Assembly (NCBI GenBank): GCA_001824135.1
Contig: MHWM01000030.1
Span: forward strand, 1,316 to 11,556
From: Candidatus Zambryskibacteria bacterium RIFCSPLOWO2_02_FULL_39_14
Lineage (GTDB): Bacteria > Patescibacteriota > Minisyncoccia > Phycocordibacterales > Zambryskibacteraceae
Direction of reading: 5' to 3'
Length of the DNA stretch: 10,241 nucleotides
Shown here: one piece after another, positions 4,469 to 10,241 of the stretch
Numbering within the stretch: position 1 is the stretch's first letter
Layout: each line of letters begins with the position of its first letter
The notes under the pieces: model-generated
Databases searched by the model: none
Told to the model about the DNA's origin: nothing
The model's input: only the letters and a program-made list of their open reading frames with translations
Made by a program: the position numbers and the translations under genes

Positions 4469-6286
4469 ATGGAAATTCGCAATATAGCCATCATTGCACA
4501 TGTTGATCACGGCAAAACTACTTTGACTGATGCTTTAATGCGCCAGACTGGTGCTGCAGATGAAGGAGTATCTATGGACTCAAATGCACTCGAACTAGAG
4601 CGTGGTATTACTATTTATGCCAAAAACACATCTATTTTCTACCGTGATACTAAAATAAACATAGTAGATACCCCGGGACATTCTGATTTTGGTTCAGAAG
4701 TAGAACGCGTCTTACGTTCTATAGACACAGTTCTTCTTGTAGTAGATGCCCAAGAAGGACCAATGCCTCAGACTAGATTTGTTTTGAAGAAATCACTTGA
4801 ACTCGGTCTAAAACCAATAGTAGTTATAAACAAAATAGATAAACCAGCCGCCAGACCAGAAATTGTACATGAAATGGTTCTGGAGCTTTTCTTAGAACTT
4901 GGAGCTGACAATGCGCAGATCGAGTTTCCCACTGTTTATGCTATAGGTAGAGAAGGAATTGCTAAGAAAAACTTAAAAGATGAGTCAAAAGACTTGACCC
5001 CTCTCCTTGATACAATATTGGAACATGTTCCACCCGCCGTTGCCAATGATATAGCGGATAAGCGAGCAGAACAAAAACTCGATATGCCAGCGCGCCTTCA
5101 ACCATTTAATCTGGCTTATGATAATTTCCTAGGTAGATTGGCTATAGCCCGTGCGTATGAAGGTACACTTAAAAATGGACAGAAGGTATTTGTAAAGAAA
5201 CCAAACGGAGAAACTTATTCAGGAAAAATTACTAAACTTTATACTTTTAGAGGTCTCAAAAGAGAAGAAACTAATGAAGTAATTGCTGGTGATATATGCA
5301 TGCTTGCAGGACTTCCAGAAATTTATATTGGTGACACCATAACAGGTAGTGAAGATGCCCCAGCTCTACCTGCTATAAAAATAGATGAACCGACTATTTC
5401 TCTAAACCTAGTCGTCAATGACTCCCCTTTTGCCGGAAGAGTCGGTAAATTTGTAACTAGCCGACAAATCCGCGAAAGGCTTGAGCGTGAACTCGAGGTT
5501 AACGTAGGACTTAGAGTAGATTTCTCTCCTAGTGACTTTATAACTATCTATGGTCGTGGAGAATTGCATTTAGCGATTCTTCTTGAAAACATGCGGCGTG
5601 AGGGTTTCGAACTCCAAGTCTCTCAACCACACGTGTTAGAAAAAATGGAAGATGGTAAAAGATTAGAGCCATTTGAAGAAGTGGTCGTAGATGTGCCTGA
5701 ACAAATGTCTGGCACTATAATTTCTAAACTGACAGAACGTCGAGCTAGCCTTATAGATATGAAAAATGAGGGTGAACAAGTTCGTATCATATTTGAAACA
5801 CCCACCAGAGGCCTTTTAGGTTATCGCAACCAGTTCGTAGTAGATACAAAAGGTTTAGGCATTATCTCATCTCACTTCATTGGATTCAAACCTTATGTCG
5901 GAGAAATGAAACATGAAAAAAGCGGTTCTATGATATCTATGGAAAAAGGAAAAGCTCTAGCTTTTTCACTTAATAATCTGCAAGATCGAGGAGTGCTCTA
6001 CATTGAACCGTCTGATGAAGTCTATGAAGGACAGGTTATTGGTAATACTTCTAAAGGAGAAGATTTATACGTCAACCCAACTAAAGGCAAACAGCTTACA
6101 AATATGCGTGCTTCCGGTTCCGACGAAGGTATTTATCTAACTCCAGCTTATAAACTGGATATTGAGCGAGCTATGGAGATCATGAGTGATGACGAATATA
6201 TAGAGATTACACCGACCATCATTCGTCTACGCAAGATTCTTTTAACACAACAGGAACGTTCAAAAGCTCAGAAAAAAACTGTATAA
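4469..6286 (+). CDS. typA: Translational GTPase TypA/BipA
   Basis: This 605-residue protein is a full-length TypA/BipA, a ribosome-binding GTPase of the EF-G/LepA superfamily involved in stress and low-temperature adaptation and in ribosome assembly. The GTPase domain (about 1-195) shows G1 AHVDHGKT (10-17), G2 RGIT (45-48), G3 DTPGH (67-71) and G4 NKID (121-124). After it come the beta-barrel domain II (about 205-295), the EF-G domain III-like part (about 310-385), the EF-G domain V-like part (about 400-480, with TPTRGLLGYRNQF) and the BipA-specific C-terminal domain (about 485-600). The start MEIRNIAIIAHVDHGKT is standard for the family. It has its own promoter and a leader hairpin, and its stop codon lies inside a TATAAT seven bases before the HisRS-like gene, so the two may be read through together and also separately started. 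Confidence 0.97.
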   Translation: MEIRNIAIIAHVDHGKTTLTDALMRQTGAADEGVSMDSNALELERGITIYAKNTSIFYRDTKINIVDTPGHSDFGSEVERVLRSIDTVLLVVDAQEGPMPQTRFVLKKSLELGLKPIVVINKIDKPAARPEIVHEMVLELFLELGADNAQIEFPTVYAIGREGIAKKNLKDESKDLTPLLDTILEHVPPAVANDIADKRAEQKLDMPARLQPFNLAYDNFLGRLAIARAYEGTLKNGQKVFVKKPNGETYSGKITKLYTFRGLKREETNEVIAGDICMLAGLPEIYIGDTITGSEDAPALPAIKIDEPTISLNLVVNDSPFAGRVGKFVTSRQIRERLERELEVNVGLRVDFSPSDFITIYGRGELHLAILLENMRREGFELQVSQPHVLEKMEDGKRLEPFEEVVVDVPEQMSGTIISKLTERRASLIDMKNEGEQVRIIFETPTRGLLGYRNQFVVDTKGLGIISSHFIGFKPYVGEMKHEKSGSMISMEKGKALAFSLNNLQDRGVLYIEPSDEVYEGQVIGNTSKGEDLYVNPTKGKQLTNMRASGSDEGIYLTPAYKLDIERAMEIMSDDEYIEITPTIIRLRKILLTQQERSKAQKKTV

Positions 6287-6287
6287 T
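6282..6287 (+). promoter_or_regulatory. Consensus -10 overlapping the typA stop codon
   Basis: A perfect TATAAT contains the typA stop TAA (6284-6286) and lies six bases before the ATG at 6294, the leaderless spacing seen elsewhere in the window. The -35 region (TTCAAA, 6259-6264) is poor, and the match could be partly chance from GTA-TAA coding sequence. Confidence 0.4.
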
Positions 6288-6293
6288 ACCCTC

Positions 6294-7061
6294 ATGTCAA
6301 AACTTGATACTGGGCCATATAAGGGAGTGAGAGATTTCTACCCTGAAGATATGGCTATTCAAAATTATATATTTGATAAATGGCGTAAAGTCTCTGAGAA
6401 TTTCGGATATGTCGAATATAGCGCATCACCTCTTGAACCAACAGAAATTTATACCGAAAAATCGGGTAACGAGATAGTCAACGAACAAACTTTCACTTTC
6501 CTAGATCGCGGTGACCGATCTGTTACCTTGCGTCCAGAAATGACACCCACACTCGCTCGCATGATCGCAGCACGACGAAAAAATTTGAAATTTCCTCTGC
6601 GTTGGTATTCTATTCCAAACCTCTTTCGTTATGAACGTCCACAACGCGGTAGGAAACGTGAACATTGGCAATTAAATTGCGATATCTTGGGTATTGCAGG
6701 TATTGAAGCAGAAAAGGAAATTGTTTCTCTTACTTATAAAATCATGAAAGAATTCGGAGCAAAAGATGAAGACTTCGAAATTAGAATCAATAATGCTGAT
6801 ATTGATATCTTCAAGGAGATCGGACCAAACCTCGTTTTCGACTCATCCTTAGCCAGAGGACAAACTTACTACACTGGAATGGTTTTTGAAATTTTCGACA
6901 CAAATAAAGAAAACGCCCGTTCAATAGCCGGAGGAGGAAGATACGACGACTTGCTTGAAATATTTGATGTTGAACCTATTCCAACTGTCGGTTTTGGTAT
7001 GGGAGATATTACTTTCCGCGATTTTCTCGAAACGCACGGATTGCCACTATGCGTAAAGTAG
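6294..7061 (+). CDS. hisS: HisRS-like protein reduced to the class II catalytic core
   Basis: This 255-residue protein is clearly derived from histidyl-tRNA synthetase (usually about 400-450 residues), which activates histidine and charges tRNA-His. Present are the motif 1 region KGVRDFYPED (10-19), TLRPE (78-82), motif 2 around FRYERPQRGRKREHWQ (111-126), the histidine-site segment LARGQTYYTG (186-195; the family form is RGLDYYTG), the AGGGRYD region (212-218) and a motif 3-like VGFGMGD (232-238). Two parts are missing. Only about a dozen residues separate EIRINN (162-167) from LVFDSSLARG, where the family has an insertion of roughly 80-90 residues. The protein also ends just after FLETHGL (244-250), so the C-terminal anticodon-binding domain is absent. 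The frame is intact. It may be a minimal HisRS, a paralog with another role (compare HisZ, although no his operon is here), or an early deletion product. It overlaps the exonuclease gene by 13 bases. Confidence 0.85.
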   Translation: MSKLDTGPYKGVRDFYPEDMAIQNYIFDKWRKVSENFGYVEYSASPLEPTEIYTEKSGNEIVNEQTFTFLDRGDRSVTLRPEMTPTLARMIAARRKNLKFPLRWYSIPNLFRYERPQRGRKREHWQLNCDILGIAGIEAEKEIVSLTYKIMKEFGAKDEDFEIRINNADIDIFKEIGPNLVFDSSLARGQTYYTGMVFEIFDTNKENARSIAGGGRYDDLLEIFDVEPIPTVGFGMGDITFRDFLETHGLPLCVK

Positions 7062-7624
7062 TATTTGACATAGAAACTAAAAATTTCTTTCAAGATGTCG
7101 GCAAGAATGACCCGTCCTTGCTTGATATTGCTTTAGTGGCTATATATGATTCCGAGACAGAAAGTTTCTCGTCATATCTAGAAAATGAACTTACTAAACT
7201 CTGGCCTATTCTCGAGCGTGCTGATATTATCATCGGTTTCAACTCTGATCACTTCGATATTCCCCTTCTGAACAAGTACTACCCGGGTGATCTGACTAAA
7301 ATAAAAAGTCTCGATATATTGCGAGAGATAAAAGATGCTTACGGCAGACGTATGCGTCTGGATCAGATTACTGAGGGAACTTTAGGTAAACACAAATCCG
7401 GCGGTGGACGTGATGCTATAGATTGGTGGAAATCGGGAGATGTAGAGAAGGTCCGCTCTTATTGTATAGATGATGTTAGATTGACTAAGGAACTTTATGA
7501 CTACGCCATAGCTAATAATAAGCTGATATTTAAAGAGGGTGGTAAACTTAATGAGATAAAATTAGATACTTCAGACTGGGAGAAACCTAGTGGTAACAAA
7601 CTTACTTTCTCTCTACCTTTCTAA
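7049..7624 (+). CDS. DEDD-type 3'-5' exonuclease domain protein (RNase H-like fold)
   Basis: This 191-residue protein is a compact single-domain nuclease of the RNase H-like DnaQ/YprB group. The motifs are Exo I FDIET (Asp7, Glu9), Exo II in GFNSDHFDIPLL (63-74; Asp70 the likely ligand) and Exo III YCIDD (138-142; Tyr138-x3-Asp142, the DEDDy form). It would bind two divalent metals and remove nucleotides from DNA or RNA 3' ends; the substrate is unknown. I recognise it as a common Parcubacteria protein that often follows hisS. Its ATG lies inside the HisRS-like gene (13-base overlap) without a Shine-Dalgarno, so translation is probably coupled. Its length looks complete, ending in a TFSLPF tail. 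The DUF2779 protein downstream carries a related exonuclease-like segment. Confidence 0.87.
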   Translation: MRKVVFDIETKNFFQDVGKNDPSLLDIALVAIYDSETESFSSYLENELTKLWPILERADIIIGFNSDHFDIPLLNKYYPGDLTKIKSLDILREIKDAYGRRMRLDQITEGTLGKHKSGGGRDAIDWWKSGDVEKVRSYCIDDVRLTKELYDYAIANNKLIFKEGGKLNEIKLDTSDWEKPSGNKLTFSLPF

Positions 7625-7630
7625 AACATT

Positions 7631-7659
7631 TTGTCTATTTTAAAACACTGTGTTAGAAT
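7631..7659 (+). promoter_or_regulatory. Promoter of the dsbA-like gene
   Basis: TTGTCT (7631-7636), a 17-base spacer, and TGT-TAGAAT (7651-7659) make a good extended -10 promoter. The ATG at 7669 is nine bases after the -10 box, so the mRNA would be leaderless or have only two or three leading bases. It starts seven bases after the exonuclease stop. Confidence 0.65.
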
Positions 7660-7668
7660 GAAATAAAT

Positions 7669-8352
7669 ATGGATACAAATAAATACCTTATTCCGCTAGC
7701 CGTAATAGTAGCAGGAGGACTCATTGCAGGTGCAATCTATTTTGGCGGAGGTTCCGATAATCTAGCAACATCAAACACTGTCAAACAAAATACAGAACAA
7801 ATTGATATAGTTCCTGTAACAAACAAAGACCATATCATAGGTAGTATAAATGCTGACTTGGTAGTGGTTGAATACTCTGATACTGAATGCCCTTTCTGTA
7901 AAGTTTTCCATAATACCATGAAAGAAGTGGTCAGTACCTACAATGGTCAGGTAGCCTGGGTTTATAGACATTTCCCTATCGCCCAACTACATTCTAAAGC
8001 GACAAAAGAAGCTGAAGCCACCGAGTGCGCATTTGAGCTTGGTGGTAATCAAGGGTTTTGGAACTATCTAGATAAAATTTTTGAAACCACTAACTCTAAT
8101 AACTCGCTTGATCCAAACCAATTACCTATCATAGCGACAAATGTGGGACTAGATAAATCTGCGTTCAATACTTGTCTCTCGAGCGGTAAATACAACGCAT
8201 TCATCACAAAAAGTGTAGAGGATGCAGTAAAAGCCGGTGCTCGAGGCACACCTTACTCTGTGATAATAGCCAAAAATGGAGAGAAAGTTGTTATAAATGG
8301 CGCAGAACCATTTGAGAGTGTAAAGTTGAAAATCGATTCCTTACTTAAATAA
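7669..8352 (+). CDS. Membrane-anchored DsbA-like thiol-disulfide oxidoreductase
   Basis: This 227-residue protein has an N-terminal hydrophobic anchor (about residues 6-26), a polar linker, and a thioredoxin-fold domain (about 52-226) of the DsbA/Thioredoxin_4 type. The active site is C74-P-F-C77, within SDTECPFCKVFH, and the cis-proline loop is GTP at 193-195. The helical insertion between them includes FWNYLDKIFE (130-139). Cys120 and Cys169 are additional and may form a structural disulfide. Its role would be to form or rearrange disulfides in proteins outside the membrane; the M14-like pair with conserved cysteines is a possible client. No DsbB or VKOR partner is present in the window. 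The gene has its own promoter, and its 3' end overlaps the convergent DUF2779 gene by eight bases, with no terminator between them. Confidence 0.92.
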   Translation: MDTNKYLIPLAVIVAGGLIAGAIYFGGGSDNLATSNTVKQNTEQIDIVPVTNKDHIIGSINADLVVVEYSDTECPFCKVFHNTMKEVVSTYNGQVAWVYRHFPIAQLHSKATKEAEATECAFELGGNQGFWNYLDKIFETTNSNNSLDPNQLPIIATNVGLDKSAFNTCLSSGKYNAFITKSVEDAVKAGARGTPYSVIIAKNGEKVVINGAEPFESVKLKIDSLLK

Positions 8353-9859
8353 GACTGACAAGATATTTATAGATAACATACATCGCGTATGTATCTAAGG
8401 TGCAATATTTTCTTAAGTTATCCATTATTTTATCTTTATTTTCGATACTCTTTCCGTTGAGAATAGTTTCCATCCATATACGTTGAGCTTGTCCGCCATG
8501 CGAGACTTCAAGCTCCTTGTAACTTAATTCTGGGGCAAGAACAGGTAGTACCGCCTTAAGTGATGCACTACCAAAAAAATCCTTATCGACAAACCACCCT
8601 TTAGAAAAAGGAATCATGAGGTCAACCATTCTATCGTTTAAGTTTTGCAGAAATGATTTAAATTCTGGATACATTAGAGCCATTTCATCATTTCTCTTCA
8701 TCTCAAACTGTTTGTACCAAGAGACTATTGAACCCTTGCCATCAAAATCTTTCTGCATTTGTTTCAAGAGTGGCAAGACAGGATTAGAATTTTCAGTATG
8801 TAAATATTCTTTATGTATAAGATTATTCTTTAGATCTTTTTGTATATGCAATGAATACTGAAAAGGTACTTGCTGATATGGCCTTGTACCATCAAAAATA
8901 GGTATCACACTAGACATGGTCTCGTAATCAAAAAAATGTAATGGGAATTCAAATGTAGATAGAAATTCTTTAATATCTTCCCTGTTTATATCCCGCTCTC
9001 CTGTCTTTACCGCCTCTACTTGTTTCTGTTGTTTCTCAGACAAATCGAAATCAAGAGGTATATCGTCTATTAGTTTTATACCCATATCTTCTAGTAACCC
9101 TACTTTTTTCGGAGTGAGAATACTTAGTTTATAAATACTGTATTGAGGTAAATCTCCTTTAACCAACTTAAATATCTCTAACCACTCTTCCATGCTTCCT
9201 TGTTTGAGATATCTTGGAGAAATATCCGGTATTTCTTTCGTAGATAGAATCTTAAAAGCCTTTTCAATATTATCTAGAGTTTCGTCAATATTGGCTCGAA
9301 CCTCTTCGGTCACATCAGTTTTTCTTGAAAGTTTATTTATATCAATATTCCCCTCTTTGACATATTCATTATTCACATGTAAGACAAAAATTTTGTGTAT
9401 AGATAAACCAGCTTTCTCAAGTGTTATGGTCTGAAACGCGAGATCTGGTATATGTTCCGGTTTGACAGTTGTGGAAGATTTTATTTCGTAGAGATTGAAA
9501 GTGTTTCCTTCAATTCTCTCTAAAACATCGAAAATAGAAGTAAGACTACCGAGCTGTTTAGACAAGTCTATTTCCACACGTCCTTGTAGGATAACTTTTG
9601 TATTTTTATTTAACTCCTTTTTAGTAGTTTCCGGCAGAGAGTAATATTTAGTGCCACTAAATTCCCCATTATTCTTATATCCAAGTTTAACTGCTTTAGG
9701 AAAAAGTTTCTCCGCATATTCCTCAAAAAGAGTTCCTTCATCAAAACGCGCCTGTAAATCTTCGTCAGGTATAGGAATCTTATTTTTATCGTATTTTTTA
9801 AGCCACAACCACGCCGGATGCTTCAGAAACATCATAAACTCTGATTTAGATATGACCAT
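8345..9859 (-). CDS. DUF2779 family nuclease: PD-(D/E)xK-like plus DEDD exonuclease-like
   Basis: This 504-residue protein matches the DUF2779 layout as I know it. The N-terminal part (about 1-165) begins with KSEFMMFLKHPAWLWL, the entry helix seen in RecB/Cas4-type nucleases, and has Asp111 (SIFDVL) and Glu125-Ile-Lys127 (YEIKSST), the D...ExK pattern of PD-(D/E)xK enzymes. The middle (about 170-300) contains a short helical region. The C-terminal part (about 305-500) has FDYET (Asp311, Glu313), VDL (Asp413) and YCTLDT (Tyr485-x3-Asp489), the pattern of a DEDDy exonuclease. The cysteine of Cas4-type entry motifs is His14 here and no four-cysteine set is present, so an iron-sulfur cluster is unlikely. 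The role is probably DNA or RNA processing or defence; none is proven. The gene is transcribed alone, has an extended -10 eight bases before its ATG, and converges on the dsbA-like gene. Confidence 0.88.
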   Translation of the reverse strand: MVISKSEFMMFLKHPAWLWLKKYDKNKIPIPDEDLQARFDEGTLFEEYAEKLFPKAVKLGYKNNGEFSGTKYYSLPETTKKELNKNTKVILQGRVEIDLSKQLGSLTSIFDVLERIEGNTFNLYEIKSSTTVKPEHIPDLAFQTITLEKAGLSIHKIFVLHVNNEYVKEGNIDINKLSRKTDVTEEVRANIDETLDNIEKAFKILSTKEIPDISPRYLKQGSMEEWLEIFKLVKGDLPQYSIYKLSILTPKKVGLLEDMGIKLIDDIPLDFDLSEKQQKQVEAVKTGERDINREDIKEFLSTFEFPLHFFDYETMSSVIPIFDGTRPYQQVPFQYSLHIQKDLKNNLIHKEYLHTENSNPVLPLLKQMQKDFDGKGSIVSWYKQFEMKRNDEMALMYPEFKSFLQNLNDRMVDLMIPFSKGWFVDKDFFGSASLKAVLPVLAPELSYKELEVSHGGQAQRIWMETILNGKSIENKDKIMDNLRKYCTLDTYAMYVIYKYLVSLI

Positions 9860-9867
9860 TAATCGTT

Positions 9868-9876
9868 ATCTTATCA
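9868..9876 (-). promoter_or_regulatory. Extended -10 of the DUF2779 gene, probably leaderless
   Basis: Read on the minus strand the sequence is TGA-TAAGAT, eight bases before the ATG at 9859. The predicted transcript start is within a base or two of the ATG, and there is no Shine-Dalgarno. No strong -35 is visible. Confidence 0.45.
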
Positions 9877-9917
9877 TATTTCCTTAAAACCAATATTTTA
9901 AGCCATTTTTATTTCAC

Positions 9918-9947
9918 TTGACTTTTATATATAAAGTATGGTAGAAT
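9918..9947 (+). promoter_or_regulatory. Strong promoter of the right-edge gene
   Basis: TTGACT (9918-9923), an 18-base spacer, and TGG-TAGAAT (9939-9947) give five of six matches in each box and an extended -10. Predicted transcription starts near 9954, leaving a leader of about 46 bases with a hairpin and a Shine-Dalgarno site. Confidence 0.7.
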
Positions 9948-9960
9948 GTAAATAGGTAAA

Positions 9961-9980
9961 CAGTAGGAATGATCCTGCTG
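9961..9980 (+). promoter_or_regulatory. Leader hairpin before the right-edge gene
   Basis: CAGTAGGA (9961-9968) pairs with TCCTGCTG (9973-9980), eight pairs including one U-G, around an ATGA loop. It ends six bases before the Shine-Dalgarno site. Its place suggests a role in mRNA stability or translation; the loop ATG is out of frame with the gene. Confidence 0.5.
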
Positions 9981-9986
9981 CAGAAC

Positions 9987-9993
9987 AAAGGAG
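9987..9993 (+). promoter_or_regulatory. Near-perfect Shine-Dalgarno site
   Basis: AAAGGAG ends six bases before the ATG at 10000. It fixes the start of the right-edge gene and is the strongest ribosome-binding site in the window. Confidence 0.75.
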
Positions 9994-9999
9994 CTGACA

Positions 10000-10241
10000 A
10001 TGGTTACGACCAACAGCAAGGACTTTCGAGCGATCTACTACCGATTCTCAACAGAGCCAGATGAGCGAGCTCTATACGAGCAGGCAGAGGCGGCATACGA
10101 GAAGGTCATGAGGCTACTGAGACCAATCCTCAAGTACATCACGATCGAGACCGGATTCGATGAGTTCGCGATCACGGTACGATTCGCGACAGTCATCTCA
10201 ATCGCACAAGGAGTGGTGATCATCGACCGAGAGGGTCATCT
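10000..10241 (+). CDS. Unknown protein, 5' part only (runs off the window)
   Basis: An open frame starts at the ATG at 10000 and continues without a stop to the right edge (80 complete codons). The visible residues begin MVTTNSKDFRAIYYRF and continue with an Ala/Glu-rich helical segment (about 24-45), then a mixed hydrophobic stretch with VVIIDREGHL at the end. I do not recognise the family. Coding is supported by the strong promoter, the AAAGGAG site six bases upstream and uniform codon use (ATC, GAG, CGA, GCG frequent). The 60-base line at 10081 has 32 G/C, unlike the AT-rich genes to the left but like the desaturase gene, so it may be from the same acquired class of genes or simply a highly expressed gene. 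Confidence 0.75.
   Translation, partial: MVTTNSKDFRAIYYRFSTEPDERALYEQAEAAYEKVMRLLRPILKYITIETGFDEFAITVRFATVISIAQGVVIIDREGH

Noticed and set aside
6294..7061. Interpretation as HisZ, the ATP phosphoribosyltransferase regulatory subunit
   Set aside because: HisZ also lacks the anticodon domain, but here the synthetase motif 2, TLRPE and AGGGRYD segments are close to Parcubacteria HisRS, and no histidine-biosynthesis gene is nearby. It is not fully excluded.
8345..9859. Interpretation as Cas4 or part of a CRISPR system
   Set aside because: There is no CRISPR repeat array or other cas gene in the window, and the Cas4 cysteine set is absent.
8616..9887. Plus-strand frames opposite the DUF2779 gene
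   Set aside because: They are antisense shadows of a 504-residue gene with clear domain motifs.
10038..10223. 61-codon minus-strand frame at the right edge
   Set aside because: It is antisense to the gene at 10000, which has a strong promoter and ribosome-binding site.
1..10241. tRNA, rRNA, insertion sequence, CRISPR array or attachment site
   Set aside because: I found no cloverleaf, rRNA-like sequence, transposase, regular repeat-spacer pattern or long flanking repeats by reading; a covariance search was not possible here.

Overview
The window looks like a chromosomal segment of a small-genome bacterium of the Candidate Phyla Radiation (Patescibacteria, probably Parcubacteria-like). The grounds are AT-rich DNA (a sampled 60-base line in typA has 23 G/C), tightly packed genes with overlapping ends, many short single-pass anchored proteins, little Shine-Dalgarno use, and a protein set I associate with that group: TypA, a Parcubacteria-style HisRS, a DEDD exonuclease, an anchored DsbA-like protein and DUF2779. 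TGA serves as a stop (desaturase), so the code is the standard bacterial one. The lineage call is inference from protein resemblance, not a search.

Layout. 1-160: no gene I can support; a short direct repeat and a candidate promoter. 161-1997: tandem paralogs of an anchored M14 carboxypeptidase-like protein; the second keeps the active-site residues and the first has lost nearly all of them. 1980-2405 (minus): an anchored protein with two H-x3-H-x-H motifs, overlapping the second paralog tail to tail. 2454-2585: a 43-residue membrane protein divergent from it. 2753-3499: an integral-membrane acyl-lipid/acyl-CoA desaturase of clearly higher GC, followed by a terminator hairpin. 3571-3824: noncoding, with a possible small-RNA unit ending in a strong hairpin. 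3849-4397: an anchored protein of unknown function with a calcium-loop-like motif. 4469-6286: typA. 6294-7061: a HisRS-like protein that is only the class II catalytic core. 7049-7624: a DEDD exonuclease. 7669-8352: a DsbA-like thiol oxidoreductase. 8345-9859 (minus): a DUF2779 nuclease combining PD-(D/E)xK-like and DEDD-like parts. 10000 to the right edge: a GC-richer unknown gene with a classical promoter and Shine-Dalgarno site.

How it fits together. Six proteins (both M14-like, the His-rich one, the 43-mer, the 3849 protein and the DsbA-like one) appear to be anchored outside the membrane. The M14 paralogs share a cysteine pair that a DsbA-like enzyme could oxidise. TypA and HisRS serve translation. 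Two proteins with DEDD-type exonuclease motifs sit on either side of the dsbA-like gene. The clearest regulatory theme is an extended -10 box placed 6-9 bases before the ATG, implying leaderless mRNAs, whereas the two GC-rich genes have longer leaders and Shine-Dalgarno sites.
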